A DNA stretch of 64,000 nt from Basidiobolus meristosporus CBS 931.73 (lineage: Eukaryota; Basidiobolomycota; Basidiobolomycetes; Basidiobolales; Basidiobolaceae). Shown here piece after piece: positions 1-13,300 of the stretch. The notes below the pieces were generated by a model. The model worked only from the letters and a program-made list of their open reading frames with translations. It searched no databases and had not been told where the DNA came from. The DNA is taken from positions 1 through 64,000 of the forward strand of contig MCFE01000062.1 in assembly GCA_002104905.1 (NCBI GenBank), written 5' to 3'. Each line of letters opens with the position of its first letter. The first letter of the stretch is position 1. Made by a program: the position numbers and the translations under genes.

Positions 1-1389
1 GCCTAGGTCAATGCTATTTGAGAGTGGTGTGTATCAGTATTTTCCAGTACCAACTTACAGGATTGTTAGCATAGATGAATAGCTTATTTTGACTTCCTAT
101 TTACGTTAAGAATTTTGGTACATTTGGCCACTAGTTGTCGTAGCATTTTTGATTGTGTTAAACTTATGAGGAGTGAGGTTGATTTAATAAAAAAGAGAAG
201 TATCAGAGGCTGAAGCCAGTGCCGTGTGCCATTAATGGCACCTTTTGTGCATCATCACATATACGGTGCAATGAATATTATTCAAGCACAAATAGCGGAG
301 ATGTGGTTTGAGTACCTCTAGCATACCCAATATTCACACGTTAACCATAAGCAGCGGCTATTATAATGAGCAACTTCGCAAGTACTTTCTCACCCACGTT
401 AACCAACATTTCATGTATTCACACAGTCTATATATGGACATCCACAGCAACCTTACCTAACTCTAACCTACCTTCAATTGGTAGCTTATTTTTGAAACAC
501 TCTATAGGTGTTTCGAAAATTTTCCCCAGTGCATCTCGGCCGAATAATGCATGTCCCCGGGCTTCCCAAAATACTCAATCGGGGCAGTATTCACAATTGT
601 AGATGTTTCTCATGCCATTACTTGAAAACCCGGTTTTTTATCCCAGACATCGGTACAAGGCGTGGCCAAATTCGTGATCAAGAGAATGCCTTACAATCAT
701 GCCCAAGTGGCTGGCAGTTTTAGAATGGCCATTTGTTGTTTTCACATAGTCTGTTACACTAGTATTCCCTCTCACTGCCCACCATTACAGCTTGCAAGCG
801 CATCTGCGTGACAGTTTATTTCCACAGTTGTCGAATGATTGCTGTAGAGGTCGACTAAATAGTCAAGATCTACCAGGCTCTATTTTCAATAGACTCACAG
901 TCCAAATGACCGTTTCGGTTGCGATCTTCCCTTGTGAAACAATCATATGGACTCCTCTCATTCCTGAGTACAAGAGCTACGCAAGATCATTGGGCTTGGA
1001 TACGATACCACTATGTGAATTATTTAGCCATAGCCAGATTAGTTGTGATTTGCCGAGTAAGATCCATGAAGTCGTTTGTGCTTGAATTAACAATCTTGTT
1101 ATAGTTGGGTGTTGTATAATGCATGTCCTGAAAAAAGACTGAGACTCGAGTGAGGCTACAATGATGATAAGAATGGAGGTTTTAATAAATGCAACATACA
1201 CGAAGATGTCGGGAACAAGCCTGTGGCACTGTATGGAGTCACAGGAATATATGACAAGTCCAATTAAGATACAGTTCACAGGAAGAAACTGCGCCTATGC
1301 TTTAGTGATTGGGAAAAAGTATTTAAGAGTTGACCCTGGCGAGAAGTAACCACAAGAGATTACTCACATTCCTCTGCCAAGCTATTAGT
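1..1389. other. Region upstream of the NRPS; no gene recognised
   Basis: Only short overlapping open frames occur here, none with a recognisable motif or a convincing splice structure. The in-frame reading of the NRPS extends back to 1330 only through a TTG codon, which is not a likely fungal start. The promoter of the NRPS must lie here, but I see no clear TATA element or binding-site cluster that I would defend. Confidence 0.5.
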
Positions 1390-4300
1390 ATGTTAACCAT
1401 TAGAGAACCCATATTGGAAAACTCTGGAAGCCATGAAGATGGAAAACATCTAACGAAGCCCAGAGAGATGCAGTCAGACGCTTTTCCTTTTTCTCTGGAG
1501 CAAGAGCAAATATGGGCATTTGAGAAGGGTTCTTCTAATTCAGCAAACAACCTTCCGATAGCACTCTTATTGAGAGGGCCACTTGACTGCGATGCTTTGA
1601 AATGGTCCATAGCGCAATTGGTGAATCGTTACCCCCTTTTACGTAGTAAGGTCCTAGATGGTAAAGTTCCTCATCTACAAATAGGAATCACTGGGCCTAC
1701 AGCAATTCAATTAGAGGAGCATGGCGTTCCCAAGATTCCTACCGAAGAAAATATCCGCGAATGTATTGAAGAAGAGGTTAACCAGCCATTCAGTTTAACC
1801 CAAGAATATCCGATCCGCATAAAGCTTCTAAAGTTTATTCAAGACATCAGCCTGATGGTCATTACTGTTCATCGTTTAGCTGCAACGTTGGAAACTATGC
1901 ACTCTCTCCAAAGCAATCTTGCGGTATTATACAACTCGTATGGAGTGGCTAGAGAGCACAACTTTGAGGCTGTTCAAGAATTCAATCCTGAACAGCAATA
2001 TCAGAATATCTCTCAAACCATTTTGAAGGATCAAATTACATTTTGGGAAGAGCATCTAGCCGGACTGGCCCCCATTGGACTATCAACAGACAAGTTACGA
2101 CGAAACAACAGCATTAATCGTGCCCGCATACAAAAAATGCACATCCCAGAGGAGCTTTCAGTCAAGTTAACTCGTATCACAGAGCAGAATCAAACCGATT
2201 TGTATACCACGCTTCTGTCTGCTGTCCAGATACTTTTATACCTCTACACCAAAAATGAAGATATCGCTGTAGCCACTAACCTGCAATTCTATACTTCCAC
2301 TGTTAACACCACGCAAATAGTCAGGTCGGAAATCAAAGGCGAAAAGACTTTCGAAGAATTAATACAAGGAGTTAAACACAAGGTTATTGAAGTCTTAAAA
2401 CACCAGGGCTGGCCTTGGCAAAAGTACTTTTCCGAATCTAACACTAGAGATGAACAAGGATTCCCCAAAATAGAGGTGTACTTTGATGTTCATAATTGGA
2501 AACAAGAGGAAATTCAAATGCATGATCTCGAAGTCACCTGCCTAAACGATTTCGAGCGGTCTACATCATATGAACTGGAAATCCATGTTTTCAACGAAGG
2601 TACTGGCTTACAAATCCAGTTTATCTACCAGACCGATGTGTTACATATCACAACAGTGCAGAAAATGCAGCAGGTTCTCTTCAAGCTACTGGATTCCCTA
2701 ACTTCCGACTCCAGCCTTTCACTAGACAACGTCGAGTTGCTAGACAAACAAGAACGCGAAATGCTAATGCAGGATTGGAATGAGACTGAGTCAATATATC
2801 CAAATTCCCAATCAATCCCAGATGAATTCGAGAAGCAGGTCCTGGCTGCACCAGAGGCAGTAGCAGTAGTACACAATGATACTAAGTTGACCTACCAGCA
2901 ACTACACCAAATGTCCGATCGCCTTGCCTCTCATCTAGTCAGCCTGGGCGTGCGCATTGAGTCTGCCGTTGGTGTTTGCTTGGATCGCTCTCCCCTAATG
3001 GTGGTCGCCTTGTTGGCCATCCTCAAGGCTGGCGGTGCCTACGTCCCACTTGACTCCCAGTATCCCTCCGAAAGACTGCAGTTCATGCTTTCCGACACAG
3101 AGGCCACCGTCGTGATTTGCCAGAAATCAAACATGGCCAGCATACCCAAGGGAGAGTACAAGCTGGTATGCCTGGATGAGGAGATGGATAGTCTGATGAG
3201 TGGCCCGTACACCCCGACACCAAGTCGGTCAACCTCATCCAACCTTGCTTACATCATATATACCTCAGGGTCCACCGGAACTCCTAAGGGTGTTTTGGTT
3301 GAGCAACGGTCAGTGGTCCGCCTGGTCAAGAACACCGACTATGTGAACATCCAGGCAGGCGACAGCATTGCCCACATCTCCAGCACTTCATTCGATGCTG
3401 CAACATTCGAGGTTTGGGGGGCTCTGCTCAATGGCGCCACAGTCGTATGCATGAGTCATGCTGAGGTGATTGACCTGAACGTCTTGGCCAAGAACATGGC
3501 AAAATACTCGGTAACCACCATGTTCCTGACCACCGCTTTGTTCAACCGCATAGTCGAGGATTCCCCCGATGTGTTTGTCAGTGTGAAGCAGGTAATGTTC
3601 GGAGGCGAGGCTGTCGACCATCGCTCTGTCCAAAGGTTCCTTGCCCTACCAGATCGACCAAGGCTTCTCCATGTTTACGGCCCTACGGAAAACACCACGT
3701 TCTCAACCTGGTATGAGGTGGACCACATCTCAAGCAACATCCCCATCGGAAAGCCCATCGCCAACAGCAAGGCCTACGTCCTCGATCACCAGCTCTTCCC
3801 TGTTCCTGTCGGCTTTGTGGGTGAGCTTTGTGTCGCTGGGGATGGCTTGGCTAGAGGCTACCTCAATAGGCCAGACCTGACTGCTCAGAAGTTCGTGGTC
3901 AACCCCAATCCGGAATGCAACGGCGAGATTCTCTATCGCACTGGAGATCTCGCACGCTACAGAAGTGACGGGAACCTGGAGTTTGTTGGGCGTATGGATC
4001 ATCAAGTCAAGGTCCGCGGATTCCGGATTGAGTTGGGCGAGGTTGAGAATGCACTCCTACAGCAGGACTCAATCAAGGAATGTGTGGTTGTGGCCCGCGA
4101 AGACCTCTCGGGAGAGAAGCAGCTGGTTGGCTATGTGGTGGTCAATGGGGAGACGACCTCTGGAATGGATGTCCAACAAGTGGATGAGTGGGAGACCGTG
4201 TTCGACCAGCATGTCTACGAGGAGCTTGGAAATGATATAGCCGAGCCATCATTCAACATCACCGGGTGGAAATGTACCCTCACCGGGGAAGATATTCCAT

Positions 4301-7300
4301 CAGATGAAATGCGAGAGTGGCTGAGAGATACCATATCCGGCATCAGAAGCCTTGGAGGTCAGGACATCCTTGAAATTGGCTGCGGTACTGGAATGTTGCT
4401 CTTTGAGATTGCCCCTCATTGTAGGCGCTACCTGGGCACGGATGTCTCCAGCGCGGCTCTCTCGTACGTCAGCAGGTACCTCGATACCTACTCACTCCGT
4501 GATACTGTCCAGCTCGAGCAGCGTGGTGGTGACCAACTGGAAGATATGGTGGAGCAAAGCTTCGACACTGCGATCTGCAACTCTGTGGCCCAGTACTTTC
4601 CCAATATCGACTATCTCAGGGCGGTGATCACACGAGTGGTCAAGCTACTTCGCCCCGGAGGCCACTTCTTCCTTGGAGATATGCGTAGTCTCGTCCTCCT
4701 CAAGCATTTCCACTCCTCCATGGAGCTCCACAAAGCTCACAGCGACCTCAAGGTCTCCGAGCTGCAGCAAATCATCTCAGATCGAATGCTGAGCGAGAAA
4801 GAGCTGCTTGTCGATCCAGCCTTCTTCTTTGCTCTCAAGGAAGAGATCCCGGAGATCTCCCACGTGGATATTCTGACCAAGTCCGGGGATAGTCTCAACG
4901 AGCTCACCCAATATCGTTACCAAGCGATTATTCATGTTGGCCCTGGCAGCGACCGAGAGGTCGTGGAACACTGGCTAGACTATCAAGAGGCCAGCCTGAC
5001 CCTCGAGAGAGTCGAGGAGCAGCTTCTGCTAAGTCGGCCTCAGTGCCTCGCCCTGGAGAATGTTCCCAACATCCGGCTATCCCGCGAGGTTGCTCTCGTC
5101 AAGCTTCTGGAGGCCGAGCAGTCCAAAGATTTGACAGTCGCGAGGGTACGAGAACTGCTCGAGAAGGAAGCACCAACTGGAGTGAAAGTGGATGATCTGT
5201 ACACTCTTGCTGAGAAGACAGGATACCATGTGAGCGTCAGCTGGAACAGACAGCTACGCGACGGAAGCTTTGATGTGATTTTCAGCAAGCGACAAGGTAC
5301 TGAAAGTCTTCCTCCACGCCACCTATTCAAAGAGCCAGAGTTCTATGCTTGGAAGTGGAAGTCCTATGGCAACAACCCTATGCACGAGGCAGTCAACAAG
5401 CAGTTCGTCCCACGCTTGCGGGATCAGCTACGTGCAGTGTTGCCCAAGTTCATGGTCCCAAGTGCGATAGTCATCCTCGATGCTCTCCCTCTCATGCCCA
5501 ATGGTAAGATCAACCGCCGAGCACTGCCTGCACCTGGATCCCATCAGGTCGGCGATGATGCCGCCTATGTGCCCCCCAGAACCCCATTAGAGCTGGCAAT
5601 CGGAAGCATTGTGGCCGAGATCCTTGGCTTCGAGAGGGTCAGCATTCACGACAACTTCTTCGACTTGGGAGGCCATTCCCTGTCAGCCACCAAGGTGATG
5701 TCTCGTGTCCGCATCATAGTGAAGCAGGAAGTGCCACTGAAGATGCTCTTCGAAGCACCCACCGTCGCATCCTTGAGTGAAAGACTGGAAGAAATGATCA
5801 ATGAGAACACCGAGGTTGATGAATCGGTCCCTGTGCTGAGGAGACTTGATCGTGGGGAAGAAATTCCGCTGTCGTTTGCGCAGGAGAGACTGTGGTTTAT
5901 GAACGAACTGGTTCCTAATAGCCCTTTTTATAATATTCCACTGGTCCTTACACTAAATGGGCATTTAAACGAATGCGCGTTGAAATCGTCAATCGAGTCG
6001 ATTTTGAATCGTCATGAAGCCTTGAGAACTGTATTTCCGGTGGTGGACGGGAAGCCTATCCAACGAATTGAAGGCAGTACTTCTATTCAATGGGAGATTG
6101 AAGACATATCGCAGCATTCGAACTGTAAAGAGCTACTTAAATCGAGAATCACGGAGGAGTCAGTGAAGCCGTTTGACTTGGTTAGAGGCCCGGTAATCCG
6201 GTTTAATGTTATCCGTGTTGCTCCCCAGGAACATGTGCTCTTGATTATTTTGCATCATATTGTTTCCGACGGATGGTCTATTACTCTTATTCAGGAGGAA
6301 CTATCTGCTCTGTATAGCTCTCACATACATGGAGATCAGCCACAACTCTCAAGCTTACCAATTCAATATGCCGATTTTTCAGTGTGGCAGCGGGAGTGGC
6401 TACAAGGTGAGAATTTAGATCGACAGATGAAATATTGGAAGGGACAGCTTGAAGGAATTGCAAATTTGGCATTGCCAACAGACTACCCAAGAGCATCAAT
6501 GATGAATTTCCAAGGTGCTGTAGTGAGCACCCAAATACCCCGTGGTTTGACTCAGCGATTGGTTGATATCTGTCAGAAAAAGGGAACCACCCTGTTTATG
6601 ACGCTTTTGGCTGCATTCGAAATTTTGTTGTATCGCTATACTGAGCAGGAAGATATTGTGATTGGCTCCCCGATCGCAAATCGCAACCGAAAAGAGATCG
6701 AAGGTTTGATTGGGTTTTTCGTAAATACCCAGGTTCTTCGGGTACATATTGAGCACGACTTGACCTTCTCGAACCTCCTATCTCGCGTGAAGGCAGTAAC
6801 CCTGGATGCTTACAGCCATCAGGATGTACCATTCGAGCAAATCGTCGCGGAGCTTCAACCAGAGCGAGACCTTAGCCGTAATCCATTGGTTCAGGTGATG
6901 TTTGCTTTGCAAGAAGTGTTGATAGACGAATTTCCGTTCGGTGACATGACAGCAACTTCAGTAAGCTCCAACGAGATCACCACAAGATTTGACCTTGAAG
7001 TGCACTTCTGGAAGCATAATGAGGGGCTCAAAGCCGACTTCATCTACAGTACAAGTCTTTTCAAGTCGGAAACAATGGAGCGAATGCTACGCCACTTGCA
7101 TAGAATATTGGAAGCCGTGGCCGAGGATCCATATCAGCCCATTGGCAATATTGATATTTTGGATCCTTCGGAGCGACAAAAATATCTGATCGACTGGAAC
7201 CCGATTGACAAGACTCCTCGCGATGGCAAATCCATCGTAGGTGCGTTTGAGGATCAAGTACGAAATACTCCCGACGCCGTAGCTGTGATCCAGGATGAGT

Positions 7301-10300
7301 TGACTCTCACATATCTCCAATTACAAGAGCAGTCCAATCAGCTAGCTAGATACCTGATGAGCATTGGTGTCGAAACCGAGTCGTACGTTGGTATATGTAT
7401 GGAACGTTCGCCGCTAATGATTATCGCACTACTGGCTATACTCAAAGCTAGAGCGGCCTATGTCCCACTTGATTCCCAATCACCACCAGATAGACTGGCA
7501 CACATACTGACAGACACTAGGGCGACGGTTGTAATCTGTCAAAAGTCAACTATGAGCATTTTACCGGATGGTGACTATAAGAATGTGTGTCTTGATCTAG
7601 AGATCCCTGGGTTGTTAGACCTTTCTCCAGATCGCATCGAAAACGCACCCACCCCTAACAACCTTGCGTATATTATATACACCTCAGGTTCCACGGGAAC
7701 ACCCAAAGGGGTTCTTATCGAACATCGTTCTGTCGTTGGTATGGTAAAAGATGTTCAATATCTCAGTATATGTAATGAGGACAAAGTATCACATATTGCT
7801 AGTCCATCGTTTGATGCCGCTGTGTTCGAGATATGGGGATCCCTTCTTAACGGCGCAATGCTGGTATGCTTTAGCCGGGAAGATATTCTTGACCTGGGGG
7901 TCTTTTCGAAGAAAGTCGCCTCATATGGGGTGAATACTCTCTTCTTGACCACAGCGCTCTTCAACCATTGCGTTGAGTCTGCACCTGGACTTTTTGATCG
8001 AGTTGACAATGTTCTGATTGGTGGTGAGCAGGCTGATCATCGTAGAGTCAAGCAGTTCTTGGAATTGTCTACTGGCGGTAGACTATTGAATATGTATGGC
8101 CCTACTGAAAATTCCACCTTTTCTACCTGGCACGAGATTACTCAGCAGTACGATACAGTTCCCATTGGAAAGCCTATTACAGGTAGACGCGCCTATATTC
8201 TCGATAGATCTCTGAGACCGGTTCCTGTGGGTGTAATCGGCGAGTTATGCGTTGCCGGAGGAGGGCTGGCTAGAGGCTATCTTAACCGAGAACAAGCTAC
8301 TTCCCAAAGCTTCGTCATTAACCCAAACAAAGAATGTAATGGCGAGGTTATCTATCGTACCGGAGATCGGGCTCGTTTAATGAATGATGGTAATATACAA
8401 TTTGTTGGTCGTATCGATCACCAAGTGAAAATCCGTGGCTATCGAATCGAGCTGGGTGAGATAGACGGTGTGTTGCAGCGTAACAAGTCTGTCGCACAAA
8501 GTTATGTTACGACCAAATCACTCTCAGCAGATGAGAAGAGTATAGTGGCATATGTTGTGATGAGCAAGGAAGCGCCACCCCTCAGTCTTCCTTCACTAAC
8601 GGAATATCTGGCCTCGAAACTCCCCAAATACATGATGCCAACTGCGATAATTATTCTGGATCAAATGCCATTATTACCTAGTGGCAAGCTGGACTTCAAG
8701 GCGTTACCGAATCCTGGAGCTCAAAACACTCTCTCTCATGTAGCCTACGTAGCACCGCGAGATTTTACTGAGCAATGCATTGCTGAAGCTTGGCAAGAAG
8801 TCCTGAATATTGAAAGAGTTGGAATTTATGACAATTTCTTCGATCTTGGTGGCCACTCGCTTTCAGCAACAAAAGCAATCTCCCGTATAGGGCATTTATT
8901 CAAGAAAGAGATAGCATTGAAATGGATCTTCGAATTTCCCACAGTGATCTCGTTGGGCCAAAAGGTATCTGAGGTTCTCGGAAGTAATAGCTGCTCTATG
9001 AATTCGCCGATAGTGAAGCAGCAGAAAAAAAACACATTGCAAATGTCATTTGCCCAAGAACGACTGTGGTTTATGAATCAGTTGATGCCTGATAATCCAT
9101 TTTACAACATGCCGCTTGCCCTGAATATCAAGGGCAAATTAGATATCCAGGTTCTGGAGTCCGTGATCAACACAGTTGTCAAGCGTCATGATATCCTTAG
9201 AACCACATTCGGGAATTCGGGATGCAACCCTATTCAAAAGATTAACCCCCATAGCGAGTTTCTGCTTCAAATGGTAGATATTTCAAAATCTCCTGGAAAT
9301 ACTCGGGAGCTGAGGGCGTATATTACATCCGAATCACAAAAACCGTTCGATTTGGTCAATGGCCCAGTTATACGGGTGAATTTAGTTAAAGTCGGCGAGG
9401 AAGAGCATATTCTTCTGATCGTCCTTCATCACATCATCTCTGACGGTTGGTCCATCACTGTGTTACAAGAAGAGCTTTCCTTGTTATATAGGGCCTATTC
9501 ACAGGGCTTACCGTCCCCGCTGCATGAACTAACTATTCAGTACGCCGATTTCGCAGTATGGCAAAGGGAATGGTTACAAGGTGAAAACTTCGAGAAGCAG
9601 ATGCAGTACTGGAAAGATCAATTGAGTGGAATTGGAGACTTATCGCTGCCCACGGATTACATTCGACCACCTGTGTTAAGCTACAATGGAGGGTTAGAGC
9701 AATTGGAACTTTCTGCTTCCCTTACTAATGATTTACGCGACCTGAGTAAGAAGGAATCGTCTACTTTATTCATGACCCTCTTAGCCGCATTTGAGGTACT
9801 GCTATTTAGATACACAGGGCAGGAAGATATTGCGATCGGCTCTCCGATTGCGAATAGAAATCGAAAGGAAATTGAGCGCCTCATCGGTTTCTTCGTAAAT
9901 ACTCAGGTGATACGTGTTCAGGTTGATCGTGAGGCAACTTTCAATGAGCTAGTATCCCGCGTGAAGGAGGTAACCTTGGGAGCGTATAGTCATCAAGATG
10001 TGCCATTCGAACAAATTGTTGCTGAGCTACAACCCGAGAGAGACTTGAGTCGCAATCCATTAGTTCAAGTGATGTTCGTTTTGCAAGATGCAACCGTGGA
10101 CGCCTTTACTTTTGGAGACCTAAATGCTACCTTGGTGAACACTGACCGAATTAGTACACGTTTTGATTTAGAAGTACATTTCTGGAAACGTGATGAAGGA
10201 TTGAAGGCAGATTTCATCTACAGTACTGACCTGTTCAGCCCTAAAACCATGAAACACATGCTTTTAGACTTGCATAAGATACTGCAGATGGTGGCAACCA

Positions 10301-13300
10301 ACCCTGATCTTCCTATTGGCGATCTGAACATGCTGGATTCCGCCGAAAGAGGTAGTCTGCTAGTTGATTGGAATAATACATCAACAGACTATCCACGAGA
10401 CAATTCCTTGGTGGCCATTTTTAAGAATCAAGTTCAAAGCACACCTGAGGCAGTAGCAGTAGTACACAATGATACTAAGCTGACCTACCAGCAACTACAC
10501 CAAATGTCCGATCGCCTTGCCTCTCATCTAGTCAGCCTGGGCGTGCGCATTGAGTCTGCCGTTGGTGTTTGCTTGGATCGCTCTCCCCTAATGGTGGTCG
10601 CCTTGTTGGCCATCCTCAAGGCTGGCGGTGCCTACGTCCCACTTGACTCCCAGTATCCCTCCGAAAGACTGCAGTTCATGCTTTCCGACACAGAGGCCAC
10701 CGTCGTGATTTGCCAGAAATCAAACATGGCCAGCATACCCAAGGGAGAGTACAAGCTGGTATGCCTGGATGAGGAGATGGATAGCCTGATGAGTGGCCCG
10801 TACACCCCGACACCAAATCGGTCAACCTCATCCAACCTTGCTTACATCATATATACCTCGGGGTCCACCGGAACTCCTAAGGGTGTTTTGGTTGAGCAAC
10901 GGTCAGTGGTCCGCCTGGTCAAGAACACCGACTATGTGAACATCCAGGCAGGCGACAACATTGCCCACATCTCCAGCACTTCATTCGATGCTGCAACATT
11001 CGAGGTTTGGGGGGCTCTGCTCAATGGCGCCACAGTCGTATGCATGAGTCATGCTGAGGTGATTGACCTGAACGTCTTGGCCAAGAACATGGCAAAATAC
11101 TCGGTAACCACCATGTTCCTGACCACCGCTTTGTTCAACCGCATAGTCGAGGATTCCCCCGATGTGTTTGTCAGTGTGAAGCAGGTGATGTTCGGAGGCG
11201 AGGCTGTCGACCATCGCTCTGTCCAAAGGTTCCTTGCCCTACCAGATCGACCAAGGCTTCTCCATGTTTACGGCCCTACGGAAAACACCACGTTCTCAAC
11301 CTGGTATGAGGTGGACCACATCTCAAGCAACATCCCCATCGGAAAGCCCATCGCCAATAGCAAGGCCTACGTCCTCGATCACCAGCTCTTCCCTGTTCCT
11401 GTCGGCTTTGTGGGTGAGCTTTGTGTCGCTGGAGATGGCTTGGCTAGAGGCTACCTCAATAGGCCAGACCTGACTGCTCAGAAGTTCGTGGTCAACCCCA
11501 ATCCGGAATGCAACGGCGAGATTCTCTATCGCACTGGAGATCTCGCACGCTACAGAAGTGACGGGAACCTGGAGTTTGTTGGGCGTATGGATCATCAAGT
11601 CAAGGTCCGCGGATTCCGGATTGAGTTGGGCGAGGTTGAGAATGCACTCCTACAGCAGGACTCAATCAAGGAATGTGTGGTTGTGGCCCGCGAAGACCTC
11701 TCGGGAGAGAAGCAGCTGGTTGGCTATGTGGTGGTCAATGGGGAGACGACCTCTGGAATGGATGTCCAACAAGTGGATGAGTGGGAGACCGTGTTCGACC
11801 AGCATGTCTACGAGGAGCTTGGAAATGATATAGCCGAGCCATCATTCAACATCACCGGGTGGAAATGTACCCTCACCGGGGAAGATATTCCATCAGATGA
11901 AATGCGAGAGTGGCTGAGAGATACCATATCCGGCATCAGAAGCCTTGGAGGTCAGGACATCCTTGAAATTGGCTGCGGTACTGGAATGTTGCTCTTTGAG
12001 ATTGCCCCTCATTGTAGACGCTACCTCGGCACGGATGTCTCCAGCGCGGCTCTCTCGTACGTCAGCAGGTACCTCGATACCTACTCACTCCGTGATACTG
12101 TCCAGCTCGAGCAGCGTGGTGGTGACCAACTGGAAGATATGGTGGAGCAAAGCTTCGACACTGCGATCTGCAACTCTGTGGCCCAGTACTTTCCCAATAT
12201 CGACTATCTCAGGGCGGTGATCACACGAGTGGTCAAGCTACTTCGCCCCGGAGGCCACTTCTTCCTTGGAGATATGCGTAGTCTCGTCCTTCTGAAGCAT
12301 TTCCACTCCTCCATGGAGCTCCACAAAGCTCACAGCGACCTCAAGGTCTCCGAGCTGCAGCAAATCACCTCGGATCGAATGCTGAGCGAGAAAGAGCTGC
12401 TTGTCGATCCAGCCTTCTTCTTTGCTCTCAAGGAAGAGATCCCGGAGATCTCCCACGTGGATATTCTGACCAAGTCCGGGGATAGTCTCAACGAGCTCAC
12501 CCAATATCGTTACCAAGCGATTATTCATGTTGGCCCTGGCAGCGACCGCGAGGTCGTGGAACACTGGCTAGACTATCAAGAGGCCAGCCTGACCCTCGAG
12601 AGAGTCGAGGAGCAGCTTCTGCTAAGTCGGCCTCAGTGCCTCGCCCTGGAGAATGTTCCCAACATCCGGCTATCCCGCGAGGTTGCTCTCGTCAAGCTTC
12701 TGGAGGCCGAGCAGTCCAAAGATTTGACAGTCGCGAGGGTACGAGAACTGCTCGAGAAGGAAGCACCAACTGGAGTGAAAGTGGATGATCTGTACACTCT
12801 TGCTGAGAAGACAGGATACCATGTGAGCGTCAGCTGGAACAGACAGCTACGCGACGGAAGCTTTGATGTGATTTTCAGCAAGCGACAAGGTACTGAAAGT
12901 CTTCCTCCACGCCACCTATTCAAAGAGCCAGAGTTCTATGCTTGGAAGTGGAAGTCCTATGGCAACAACCCTATGCACGAGGCAGTCAACAAGCAGTTCG
13001 TCCCACGCTTGCGGGATCAGCTACGTGCAGTGTTGCCCAAGTTCATGGTCCCAAGTGCGATAGTCATCCTCGATGCTCTCCCTCTCATGCCCAATGGTAA
13101 GATCAACCGCCGAGCACTGCCTGCACCTGGATCCCATCAGGTCGGCGATGATGCCGCCTATGTGCCCCCCAGAACCCCATTAGAGCTGGCAATCGGAAGC
13201 ATTGTGGCCGAGATCCTTGGCTTCGAGAGGGTCAGCATTCACGACAACTTCTTCGACTTGGGAGGCCATTCCCTGTCAGCCACCAAGGTGATGTCTCGTG

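Noticed and set aside
1330-1389. Longer NRPS N-terminus from a TTG codon at 1330
   Set aside because: Fungal translation normally begins at ATG; the first in-frame ATG is at 1390, and the added residues contain no domain.
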